NCBI GenBank assembly: GCA_023369685.1
Contig: SACZ01000002.1
Coordinates: forward strand, 558,001 to 622,000
Length of the DNA: 64,000 bases
Source: Prolixibacteraceae bacterium JC049
GTDB lineage: Bacteria; Bacteroidota; Bacteroidia; Bacteroidales; Prolixibacteraceae
Direction: 5' to 3'
Shown here one piece after another: positions 8,172 through 15,704 of this stretch (position 1 is its first letter; each line of letters opens with the position of its first letter). The translations under genes were made by a program, and so were the position numbers. The notes beneath the pieces are model-generated. The model made no database searches. It was not told the origin of the DNA and saw nothing but the letters and a program-made list of their open reading frames with translations.

Positions 8172-8300
8172 GAGTTTAAAAGAAATTATTGAAACAATCC
8201 TCGCAACTAATAATAAGAATTTAACCCCAACTTCCCAATCCTCCCTCAAGTTCACAAAAAAATAGAGTCGGTAGCCCCCTGCCGACTCTCTCCTTTTTTA
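8172..8300 (+). ncRNA. Candidate small RNA or attenuated leader, about 130 nt
   Basis: A promoter-like pair (TTT at 8135-8137, TAAATTTG at 8158-8165, 20 bases apart) would start a transcript near 8172. The transcript would end at a strong hairpin (AGAGTCGG 8264-8271 with CCGACTCT 8282-8289) followed by CTCCTTTTTT. The interval has no open frame and carries a single-stranded CU-rich patch (CCCAATCCTCCCTC near 8232-8246) that resembles an anti-Shine-Dalgarno sequence. It could be a stand-alone small RNA or a leader that stops transcription before the MerR-type gene at 8373. Confidence 0.4.
8264..8300 (+). terminator. Rho-independent terminator-like hairpin
   Basis: Perfect 8-bp stem AGAGTCGG / CCGACTCT with a C-rich loop of 10 bases, then CTCCTTTTTT. 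It lies upstream of the MerR-type gene rather than after a coding region. Confidence 0.7.
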
Positions 8301-8372
8301 TAGGTCTGGTTCAAACTTTCTATTAACATAAATGTTGATCATATTACAAACGCTTTATTGGGTGTTAAAGCT

Positions 8373-9248
8373 ATGGGTAAGTATACGATCAAAGATATGG
8401 AGGTGATCTCAGGAGTCAAGGCGCATACCATTCGCATTTGGGAAAAACGTTATGCACTTTTCAACCCTGAACGCAATGAAAACAATCAACGTTTATACAA
8501 CGATGAGGAACTGCGTTATCTTCTAAATATCAGCAATCTCGTTAAATCAGGATTTCGTATATCCAAGTTAATCGACCTCCCTGCTAATGAGTTGGAGCAA
8601 TTAATTCAGAATACACACGATAAGACATCCAAAAACATTCAAATTACCGATGAACTAACCACTCTGTTACTGGATTACAACGAGGCAGCCATTAGCCAGC
8701 TTATCGATAATTTAATTGACAAGTTTGGATTTGAACAGGCTATAGAGGAATATGCATTTCCTTTTCTACACAAAGTAGGTATGCTTTGGCAAACAGGTAC
8801 GATTCAACCAGTCCACGAGCACTTCTTCACAAACATCATTCGAAATAAAATTATTCTGGAAACCAATAAATATCCAATTACAAAAAATAATTCCTCTAGT
8901 TCCATTCTCTTTTTCACACATGAGAAAGAGCTACACGACATCAATCTTATTTACTACTACTATTTTGCTCGAAAGAATGGTTTAAAGGCCTATTACTTGG
9001 GAGTGATGGTACCAACATCTAACTTAAAGCAAGCGGTACAAGAAACTGGTGCCAACATATTATTGACTCATTTTATAAACAGAATTGAAAAAGATGAGTT
9101 AGAAGAATATATTCATCAATTATCAACAGAAATACCTTCAGTAAAACTGTTGCTAACCGGACAACTTCTTCATGATTACAAGCCGAATTTGCCTCAGAAC
9201 ACAATTACAATAAAGAGTAAAGAACAGTTTCTATTACAAATGAGGTAG
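8373..9248 (+). CDS. MerR-family regulator with a CarH/LitR-like B12-binding region
   Basis: 291 residues from the ATG at 8373; an in-frame TTG at 8358 is less likely. Residues 1-75 are a MerR helix-turn-helix (YTIKDMEVISGVKAHTIRIWEKRY, with the typical wing NQRLYNDEEL). Residues 90-170 resemble the helical cap of B12-dependent regulators, with the Wx9EH motif (Trp139 to Glu149-His150 in MLWQTGTIQPVHEHF). Residues 175-291 are a Rossmann-like B12-binding domain with HEKELHDIN, where His188 is in the place of the cobalt-binding His of ExHxxG (Gly changed to Asn). Relatives CarH and LitR repress genes in the dark with adenosylcobalamin. Cytoplasmic; targets unknown. Confidence 0.8.
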   Translation: MGKYTIKDMEVISGVKAHTIRIWEKRYALFNPERNENNQRLYNDEELRYLLNISNLVKSGFRISKLIDLPANELEQLIQNTHDKTSKNIQITDELTTLLLDYNEAAISQLIDNLIDKFGFEQAIEEYAFPFLHKVGMLWQTGTIQPVHEHFFTNIIRNKIILETNKYPITKNNSSSSILFFTHEKELHDINLIYYYYFARKNGLKAYYLGVMVPTSNLKQAVQETGANILLTHFINRIEKDELEEYIHQLSTEIPSVKLLLTGQLLHDYKPNLPQNTITIKSKEQFLLQMR

Positions 9249-9265
9249 GCTTTTCAAATGGAATC

Positions 9266-9820
9266 CTAGAAAAAAATATACTTGTTCATTTGAATATTTT
9301 CGGAACCTATTTTTTTCCCATTTACATTTTTTACAACCACTCTTAAAAAGCCCAAATACTTTAACGACTTATCGCGATTGTAAAATACATTGGTTGGAAT
9401 GGCAATTCGATGAATTCTACCCGGATCCAAGAATAAAGGGTAGATTTTCTGCCCATTAATAGCCGTCACCTTCAGTTTTTTTTTCTGAATATAGTTATGA
9501 AAGGTCAACATTGGTGGAGCTATATCTACAGGTTGGTTGGAGTTATTTTCAATAACAAGTGTGATAACCGAAGGTTTGAACATAGTGTCTCGTTCCACCC
9601 AAAAACTAACATCATTGGATTTTGAAACGGTTTTTGCTCGATTATTTCCTCCTTTACGTTTTTCGTAAAGTCGATTAACAATGACCACTAAAACAGGTAA
9701 TAAGAAAAGGATTACCAACCACAACAGGTTAGATCCATCTGGTCCTACTTCTCTCGCTGCGGCTTCCTGTCCATAACTTGCCAATGGACTTAAAAGTATC
9801 AATATCAAAAATCGTTTCAT
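9266..9820 (-). CDS. Membrane-anchored protein of unknown function
   Basis: 184 residues from the ATG at 9820; a longer frame would need a TTG start right after the upstream stop. There is a signal peptide (cut near SYG), then a transmembrane segment (about residues 29-50, LLWLVILFLLPVLVVIVNRLY), a basic stop-transfer stretch (EKRKGG) and a soluble, beta-rich C-terminal domain of about 110 residues ('ITLVIENNSNQPVDIAPP', 'LFLDPGRIHRIAIP'). I do not recognise the family. It is the last gene of the LiaF-like/LytS/LytTR operon, 45 bases after the regulator, which suggests a role in the same envelope response. Confidence 0.6.
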   Translation of the reverse strand: MKRFLILILLSPLASYGQEAAAREVGPDGSNLLWLVILFLLPVLVVIVNRLYEKRKGGNNRAKTVSKSNDVSFWVERDTMFKPSVITLVIENNSNQPVDIAPPMLTFHNYIQKKKLKVTAINGQKIYPLFLDPGRIHRIAIPTNVFYNRDKSLKYLGFLRVVVKNVNGKKIGSENIQMNKYIFF

Positions 9821-9865
9821 TTGTTTTATTCTTTCGGCTTTCGAACAACGAATATAGTAAACCAA

Positions 9866-10621
9866 TTAAAAACGAAGAATCTCTTTTAGATTCTTATAGC
9901 CCGATTTACTCACTTTTAGCTTCGTTTTATCCTTCAGAATAACAATATATGATTCCTTATCGTATTGTTGAATTTCGGCAATTTCATCTACCTTAACAAT
10001 ATAAGAACGATGAATGCGTACAAAGTAAGTGGAATCCAACTGACTTTCGAAGTACTTCATTGTTTTCTGCTTCAGGAAGCGACCTTCGTTGGTATAAATC
10101 ATTACGTAATCATCCTGCGATTCGATATAACGAATTTTCTCTACCGGAATTATATTGATGCGGTTGCGATCTTTCACTACTACTCTAATTAATGGTTCAT
10201 CGCTATTCGATTCGGCAAGTTTATCGTAATTGGGCTGCGCTTTTCCTCCTTCAATACGCTCCACTGCTTTACTTACAGCTTGCAAGAAGCGTGTTTTAGA
10301 GAATGGCTTAAGCAAATAGTCGACAGCCGAATATTCAAAAGCTTTTAATGCATATTGGTTATAAGCAGTTGTAAAGATAATCTCAGGTTGATAGTCCAAT
10401 AGCTCCAACATCTCAAAGCCGGTAATCTTGGGCATTTGAATATCCAGAAACACCAAATCGGGACGTTTCTCGTTAATGGCTTTTATTCCTTCAAAACCAT
10501 TCTCACACTCAGCAACAACTTCTACCTCCGGAGCTCCTTTCAAATAAGAACGTAACAAATTACGTCCCGGCTCTTCATCTTCAATAATTATAGCTTTAAT
10601 CTTGCTCATGGTGATTATCAT
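9866..10621 (-). CDS. LytTR-family response regulator
   Basis: About 251 residues; the second Met (start at 10609) gives a more standard N-terminus, MSKIKAIIIEDEE. Residues 5-125 are a receiver domain with acidic pocket EDEE, phosphate acceptor Asp60 in VFLDIQMP, Thr in TTAYNQYAL and Lys in LLKPF. Residues 150-251 are a LytTR DNA-binding domain (KDRNRINIIPVEKIRYIES, FVRIHRSYIVKVDEI). It overlaps the 3' end of the kinase gene by 14-26 bases, a sign of translational coupling. It should act as the transcription factor for the adjacent LytS-type kinase. Confidence 0.9.
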   Translation of the reverse strand: MIITMSKIKAIIIEDEEPGRNLLRSYLKGAPEVEVVAECENGFEGIKAINEKRPDLVFLDIQMPKITGFEMLELLDYQPEIIFTTAYNQYALKAFEYSAVDYLLKPFSKTRFLQAVSKAVERIEGGKAQPNYDKLAESNSDEPLIRVVVKDRNRINIIPVEKIRYIESQDDYVMIYTNEGRFLKQKTMKYFESQLDSTYFVRIHRSYIVKVDEIAEIQQYDKESYIVILKDKTKLKVSKSGYKNLKEILRF

Positions 10622-11666
10622 TTTGTGGTATCATAAGATGTACCTTAAACTGATTTCCTTCGCTTCCAATCATCAAATATTCTGGCGATCCATAGATCAG
10701 CTGTAGTCTATCCCTTATATTCTTTAATCCAACTCCTTCACCCTTCGGAGTAATAGAGTCGGCATCGAAATTATTTACAATATAAACGTGTAGCATATTA
10801 TTCTTCAACGAACAGCTACAATGAATAGTTACCTGAGAAGTGGTTTCGTACACTCCGTATTTAATTGCATTCTCGAAAAGAGGTTGCAAAATCATATTGG
10901 GTAACTGCGTACTCTGCTGTATAGAGTTATCGCACATGATATCGATGTTCAGCTTTTTACCAAATCGTACCTTTTCGATATTTAAATAGCGTGCAATATT
11001 TTCCATCTCTGTTTCCAGCGATACCGTTTCATTGCGTCCGTGTTGTAACGTATATCGAAGAAACAAACTCAACTCGATAACCATTTCCTGGGCTTTTTCA
11101 GGATCTGTAATGGTTAAGGAAGAGATCGAATTCAGACTATTGAATAGAAAATGAGGATTTATCTGGTTCTTTAGTACACTTAACTCTGTCTCTTTGATTA
11201 ATGCATTCAGTTTGGCTTCCTGCTCAATTTTCTCTTTAAAGTTATTGATGTAGACCAACAAATAGAAGAATAAAATAAGCACTGCGTAAATAAACATCGC
11301 CTCAACAATTCGCGCAGGCATTGTGGCATTCAGGTTCTTGATGTACCATTCGTGGGCAATAAGATTCTGAGCAATGAATTTTCCAAGGTGTACCCAAAGC
11401 GAAGACAAAAACACACCGGTAAGAATGTGTGTTACGACTAGCTGTCCCGTAGGAACGCGACTCACTTTATTGTAAGAAATCAGGTAAGCAACACCAATTC
11501 CCAACACCATGAACACCATGTAAAAAATGAAAGCATCAAGCAGAGCCAGCGCAAATGGTAACCTAAAGTAGTAAATCGCAATAAAGCTATGTGCAATAAA
11601 TACTCCTAAGAAAAGAAGCAGGTAATAAACACCTGAACGGATATCTTTAAAAAGAGGATGTTTCAT
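10596..11666 (-). CDS. LytS-type sensor histidine kinase
   Basis: 356 residues. Four hydrophobic segments (about 13-32, 38-63, 78-97, 119-141) form the membrane part; no large sensor domain is present. The kinase core is the His_kinase type: phospho-acceptor His172 in NQINPHFLFNSLNSI, then an ATPase domain with LQPLFENAIKYGV and GEGVGLKNIRDRL. It lies 10 bases after the LiaF-like gene and overlaps the LytTR regulator. With no external domain, sensing may run through the LiaF-like membrane protein. Confidence 0.9.
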   Translation of the reverse strand: MKHPLFKDIRSGVYYLLLFLGVFIAHSFIAIYYFRLPFALALLDAFIFYMVFMVLGIGVAYLISYNKVSRVPTGQLVVTHILTGVFLSSLWVHLGKFIAQNLIAHEWYIKNLNATMPARIVEAMFIYAVLILFFYLLVYINNFKEKIEQEAKLNALIKETELSVLKNQINPHFLFNSLNSISSLTITDPEKAQEMVIELSLFLRYTLQHGRNETVSLETEMENIARYLNIEKVRFGKKLNIDIMCDNSIQQSTQLPNMILQPLFENAIKYGVYETTSQVTIHCSCSLKNNMLHVYIVNNFDADSITPKGEGVGLKNIRDRLQLIYGSPEYLMIGSEGNQFKVHLMIPQNDNHHEQD

Positions 11667-11676
11667 CTAAATCAAT

Positions 11677-12408
11677 TTATCCTACCGGATAGTTCTTTGA
11701 TTCTATTTCAATTCCTCCAAAAAGGCATAGCCCTCGAATAACAACCACTTTATCTGGAGATGGATGAAGCGCCGGATTCTTCATTCGCTCATCGCTTAAT
11801 CCTCCAAAGACAGTCGTCAATTCATTTCTTACAGACCAATCGGGAGGCAAATTAAATGTGGTACCACCAAACAACGTAAACACATCGATAACGGCACCTT
11901 CAGGCGAGATTTTACATCGAGTTAAGTTATACTCCAATCCACCAAAAATGGAAGTAGTTCTAGCTCCTCTAAACTGGTCGGATGACAACAACTGCTCTCT
12001 TCCTCCAAAAATTACGAAATCTTCGAAAAATTGATTGCTATTTCCCTGGTAGTTGTAATCGACTTGCTTTGTTCGTATTCGATTTCTAAGAATCATTATT
12101 CCTCCCAACGAGATTAATCCAATTGGCCAGTACAACTTCTCAATTTCTTGTGGAACATCTATAAAATCGGGCAACATAAAAAAGCCACCAATAAAAATTA
12201 GTATAAATCCTCCGGTTCTATTGCCATTAAAAAGGCTAACAACACCTATAGCCACCAGAAGCATCTTCCAGGTCATTAAGAAACTAATGACAGAGTCAGA
12301 AAGGTATCCCATTTCCTGTCCTACCAAAAGCAACCCGACTATTACTAAAAATATCCCAAAGAATGGATATTTACGGCATTTGTTATTATAAGAACTACAA
12401 GATCTCAT
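11677..12408 (-). CDS. LiaF-like membrane protein
   Basis: 243 residues. Four transmembrane segments lie in the first 110 residues (FGIFLVIVGLLLVGQ, MLLVAIGVVSLF, GGFILIFIGGFFML, WPIGLISLGGIMIL). The C-terminal half is a LiaF-like beta-helical domain with repeated 'FGG' turns (FVIFGGREQL, TSIFGGLEYNL, FTLFGGTTFNLP, TTVFGGLSDER, CLFGGIEIES). In Firmicutes LiaF inhibits the LiaRS cell-envelope stress system; here the partner kinase and regulator are LytS and LytTR types. It is the first gene of a four-gene operon. An N-terminal cluster of Cys (CSSYNNKC) is unusual for a membrane protein of this family. Confidence 0.8.
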   Translation of the reverse strand: MRSCSSYNNKCRKYPFFGIFLVIVGLLLVGQEMGYLSDSVISFLMTWKMLLVAIGVVSLFNGNRTGGFILIFIGGFFMLPDFIDVPQEIEKLYWPIGLISLGGIMILRNRIRTKQVDYNYQGNSNQFFEDFVIFGGREQLLSSDQFRGARTTSIFGGLEYNLTRCKISPEGAVIDVFTLFGGTTFNLPPDWSVRNELTTVFGGLSDERMKNPALHPSPDKVVVIRGLCLFGGIEIESKNYPVG

Positions 12409-12669
12409 GATTTCCTTTTTTTCGAATTTTCCATCACAAATATAATTCTATTCAATTATAAAGTAGAGTTCCAATTCGGTCAACATCGGTGAAAAGTCGG
12501 TGAAAAATAGAAGTATTGGTGTAGTAACCTCAGCTCAACTTTAAAATTTGGAATTCTGATTAGTAGGCATTCCTTCTTTTCAGTCAACGTCTTGTCAAAC
12601 TAAAACAGCCTACTTGTGTTATACCCATTGAAAAAACTATCGATTATAAATTTAAAAATATATTGAAAG

Positions 12670-13143
12670 ATGAAAATGTTATTTCGTTTATTAGCAGCTG
12701 TTATACTCACAGTTACTTTATCGTCGAATAGTGCTAAAGCACATTGCGAGGTTCCTTGTGGTATTTATGGCGATTCGCTTCGCATTGCCCTGATTGCCGA
12801 ACATATCACTACAATCGAGAAATCGATGAAAAAGATTACCGAATTATCTGCAATGGAGAAACCCAATTACAATCAGTTGGTTAGATGGGTTACTAACAAA
12901 GAAGAGCATGCTGCCAAAATTCAGCACATTGTAAGCCAATATTTTCTTCACCAACGCATTAAAGTAACCGATCCAAAAGATGCTAAAGCCTACAAATTGT
13001 ATACTTTAAAATTGGCCAAGCTGCATGAATTACTGGTTTATTCAATGAAATCGAAACAAACAACCGATTTGAAATACATAAAGAAACTGCGAAAAACATT
13101 AGACGATTTTTCTCATCTCTATTTTCACAATCATATCCATTAG
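12670..13143 (+). CDS. sodN: Exported nickel superoxide dismutase (NiSOD)
   Basis: 157 residues. A Sec signal peptide ends in SAKA, and cleavage there would leave the mature N-terminus HCEVPCGIYGD. This matches the NiSOD 'Ni-hook' HCxxPCGxY, in which His1, Cys2 and Cys6 bind nickel. The mature 133 residues are a helical bundle typical of the family in length. In Streptomyces and cyanobacteria a dedicated protease (SodX) exposes His1; here the signal peptidase itself would do so, so the enzyme would mature in the periplasm. It converts superoxide to oxygen and peroxide. No SodX-like gene is adjacent. The gene is monocistronic and ends in a terminator at 13164. Confidence 0.88.
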   Translation: MKMLFRLLAAVILTVTLSSNSAKAHCEVPCGIYGDSLRIALIAEHITTIEKSMKKITELSAMEKPNYNQLVRWVTNKEEHAAKIQHIVSQYFLHQRIKVTDPKDAKAYKLYTLKLAKLHELLVYSMKSKQTTDLKYIKKLRKTLDDFSHLYFHNHIH

Positions 13144-13163
13144 AACCGAATAACTTAAAATAA

Positions 13164-13206
13164 AAAGACCAATTCAGTAGTAGTTACTGCTTGGTCTTTC
13201 TTTTTT
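13164..13206. terminator. Bidirectional terminator between sodN and the transaldolase gene
   Basis: Outer stem AAAGACCAA / TTGGTCTTT with an inner stem (CAGTA / TACTG), flanked by T-rich DNA on the plus side and A-rich DNA on the other, so it can serve both convergent genes. Confidence 0.75.
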
Positions 13207-14428
13207 ATTCTGAAATAATTCTTTCTATTCGGGCGTCTAGCTCTGCCTGATCTTGCATGAAACTTGCCAGGCCTGCCAGATTGAGTAGGGTATCGATAGC
13301 AAGTTCTCCCATTTCGATACGTTCTTTCCAGCGTTCATGTAATGGTATTTTGCCATCATCAGCAATATGAATTATATCCTCTTCGCTTAAGATAGGAAAC
13401 ATCTCGCCTAATCCAGCTTCATGAGCTCTACGAAGTAATTCGCTACCATCTACAGGTGGATTTTCATCTAAATCTTTAGCTAATTTCAGCGCTTCATCGC
13501 TCACTTCCCACAGTTTCTCAACAAAAGCACCTTTGGCATTTTTATCTAAACCTACAGGATATACCTCGTTTAACTTCGAAGTAAAATTGCCACTCAATTC
13601 TTTTTTCCCGGCAGCAGCAACTTTAGTAGGCATGGTATAAACATCTACGCCAGCCAAACACTCCAGTTGATGAGCTCCTCGCAAACTTGCAGCAATTAGC
13701 TGAGTTGGCGTCTCGTTATCTTTAGTCAGCGTTTTAATCCATTTCTGAGTTGCTAAAACTGCTCGTTCTCCAACTCCAGAACCATCGCCTAACTTATTGT
13801 CACTTACATAAGCGCCTAATCGACCTAAAAATACATTCAGATAGTTGGGTTTTGTAACAGCTGCAACCATCACATTCTGCCGCGCACTAAATTCTAAAGT
13901 AAAGTTGATTTTCACACCTAACTTTCTCAATTGACGCGCTCCCAACAAACCTGTTGCAGTGTAAGGCACTTTTACAATAAACTGTGTTGGACAAATGGCA
14001 TGATAACGCAATCCGTAATCCACAATTGCATCGTAATCGTGAGCTGTATCGGTATGCAACTCTACACTGACCATACCGCCGAATCGTTGTGCGAGTCTTA
14101 AGCCATGTCGAGCATTCAGTATAAAAGCGATTTCAACAATCTGCTCTTTCAACGGAAGATCTTTGACAATCTCTTTGGCCTCAACAATAAAATCATCGTA
14201 AATACCTTTCTGTATTTCATTATTGATTAGCGTATTGTTAGTTGTTAATGCAGTCATTTCTGAAGTCCAATTCTTTTCGGCTTCATCCATATCACCGGTA
14301 TCTAACCAAAGCTCTGTCCCGCAATCGGATAAATTCTTCCAAAATGGATCAGGCTCTCCTGCTATTGGCTTCTCTACTACTCCAGCCAATACAAATTCTT
14401 TAATTTTATTTTTCAGTTCTGTATTCAT
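13205..14428 (-). CDS. Transaldolase-family protein
   Basis: 407 residues, a TIM-barrel aldolase. Landmarks: LWLDTGDMDEAE near the start, ALTTNNTLIN (TTNPT in classic enzymes), the Schiff-base Lys in FIVKVPYTATGLLGARQL, and INFTLEFSARQ. Classic transaldolases are about 320 residues (TalB) or 220 (FSA), so this is a longer form, with an extended C-terminus after SELLRRAHEAGLG. The reaction is expected to be transfer of a dihydroxyacetone unit between sugar phosphates in the non-oxidative pentose phosphate pathway; the altered TTNNT motif leaves the exact substrate open. Cytoplasmic, single gene. Confidence 0.8.
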   Translation of the reverse strand: MNTELKNKIKEFVLAGVVEKPIAGEPDPFWKNLSDCGTELWLDTGDMDEAEKNWTSEMTALTTNNTLINNEIQKGIYDDFIVEAKEIVKDLPLKEQIVEIAFILNARHGLRLAQRFGGMVSVELHTDTAHDYDAIVDYGLRYHAICPTQFIVKVPYTATGLLGARQLRKLGVKINFTLEFSARQNVMVAAVTKPNYLNVFLGRLGAYVSDNKLGDGSGVGERAVLATQKWIKTLTKDNETPTQLIAASLRGAHQLECLAGVDVYTMPTKVAAAGKKELSGNFTSKLNEVYPVGLDKNAKGAFVEKLWEVSDEALKLAKDLDENPPVDGSELLRRAHEAGLGEMFPILSEEDIIHIADDGKIPLHERWKERIEMGELAIDTLLNLAGLASFMQDQAELDARIERIISE

Positions 14429-14525
14429 GGGTATCTTTTTTATTTCTGTTTTGGGTTTTCGGTTAAATAAATGGTTTCTAGGTATATCTAATCAATGTTC
14501 AATCTTTTGCGAATTTTACTAAACG

Positions 14526-15143
14526 CTAAGGCCAATCAATTTCGTAATAAAGCGTTGTGCTTAGCCATTGGTTGTGTTGCCCTCCATCGAACCAGTAGGG
14601 GCCATCGCCCTTTAAATCTCTGATTGGAAGTAACGAATAAGCCCATCGTAAATCCAACGAAAGTTTAGGTATTAGTGCAACTTCAACGCCAGCTGTTACT
14701 GCTATATCAATTTTTTTTATCGATTCTTTAATCAAGCTCTCATCAATTACACCGTATTCATCCTTCTCCTTCGAACCAATAAGGTAACCAGCAGTAACTC
14801 CACCTAACAAAGAAAACCGCTTCTGTGTTTCATATCTTAACAACAAAGGCAATTCTACATAATGTGTTGCCATTGAATAGCTGGTGTAGTCTCCTTTCTT
14901 GGGTTTAGGATTGCGTTTGCTTCCCTTCTGGGTATATTTTATTTCTCCTTGAAGTCCCCATTTATCGCTAACAGGGAATCGTACCCACATCCCTCCGGTT
15001 ACACCTAAGCGATGAAATCCACTGTATTTATCTCCTTCTACCTGACTGGCTGTAATTCCTCCTAATACTCCTCCGGAAAAACGTTGTGCTTTCGCCTGAG
15101 AAACAAAAACAAACGACACAATCAATATTAAAATCCACCTCAT
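14526..15143 (-). CDS. PorT-like outer-membrane beta-barrel protein
   Basis: 205 residues from the ATG at 15143, which overlaps the stop of the OsmC gene (TAATG); the longer frame would need TTG. There is a signal peptide ending in AKA-Q, then short amphipathic strands with the PorT/'outer membrane beta-barrel' pattern: GGVLGGITASQVEGD, GGMWVRFPV, WGLQGEIKYTQKGSK, YVELPLLLRYE, and a closing strand LSTTLYYEIDWP. It is probably an 8-stranded barrel. Function unknown; coupling with the OsmC gene may be only positional. Confidence 0.75.
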   Translation of the reverse strand: MRWILILIVSFVFVSQAKAQRFSGGVLGGITASQVEGDKYSGFHRLGVTGGMWVRFPVSDKWGLQGEIKYTQKGSKRNPKPKKGDYTSYSMATHYVELPLLLRYETQKRFSLLGGVTAGYLIGSKEKDEYGVIDESLIKESIKKIDIAVTAGVEVALIPKLSLDLRWAYSLLPIRDLKGDGPYWFDGGQHNQWLSTTLYYEIDWP

Positions 15144-15550
15144 TACTTCCAATTAAAAACGATGGATTGCTTCAGATTAGTATGCACACTCAAAGGTACA
15201 GGACTTGTGCCTGCAACACTTTCAATTAATGCTTTTTCATCGGCAGTATATTCTTTATCCGGAAAATTAAATTCCATCTTCACTTCATCGACTCTCCTTG
15301 GATCTGAAGCCATAATCTTGGTGATATGTAACTCAGTTCCTTTTATATCGATATTATTATCTCGCGCTTTAATTCCCATTATTGTCAGAATACAACTTCC
15401 CAGCGATGTTGCCAATAAATCGGTAGGAGAGAAATATTCTCCCTTTCCTTGGTTGTCGCAAGGGGCATCGGTCAATACTTTGTTACCCGATTGTACGTGT
15501 TCACACTCTGTTCTAAGGTCTCCTAAATATTTCGAAACTATCGTTGTCAT
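15143..15550 (-). CDS. OsmC-family protein
   Basis: 135 residues, the length of the OsmC/Ohr fold. Cys53 lies in the conserved helix SLGSCILTIMGI and aligns with the peroxidatic Cys. The second family Cys (usually in a CPV or CPY motif) is Ser116 here (GTSPVPLS), so a Cys-Cys peroxidase cycle is not possible in the normal way. Other Cys (16, 31) are not at family positions. A peroxide-detoxifying role is therefore uncertain; thiol-binding or another redox role is possible. Cytoplasmic; overlaps the start of the barrel-protein gene downstream. Confidence 0.8.
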   Translation of the reverse strand: MTTIVSKYLGDLRTECEHVQSGNKVLTDAPCDNQGKGEYFSPTDLLATSLGSCILTIMGIKARDNNIDIKGTELHITKIMASDPRRVDEVKMEFNFPDKEYTADEKALIESVAGTSPVPLSVHTNLKQSIVFNWK

Positions 15551-15653
15551 TATTATCTCACTTAATAATCAATACTACTTTTCAACTCTGATTACAACTC
15601 AAACATTCATATTTGAAAATTGTTGCTTGGGCAGATATCGTTCGTTAATTTAT

Positions 15654-15661
15654 TAATTTTG
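15654..15661 (+). promoter_or_regulatory. Candidate -7 element for the GlpD-like gene
   Basis: TAATTTTG, a full TAnnTTTG match 44 bases before the ATG at 15705. The nearest TTG is further upstream than usual. Confidence 0.35.
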
Positions 15662-15704
15662 ATCGGTTTTTTAAGAATCGGAAGAGTCATTATTTTATAA
15701 AAAG

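Larger units (their letters stand above)
7841..8372. other. Long intergenic region (532 bp) with a candidate small RNA
   Basis: No credible protein gene on either strand. It contains a -7 match (TAAATTTG, 8158-8165), a strong hairpin with T tail (8264-8300) and a minus-strand TACTTTTG at 8107-8114. The first 250 bases hold A-runs and no structure I can name. Confidence 0.6.
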
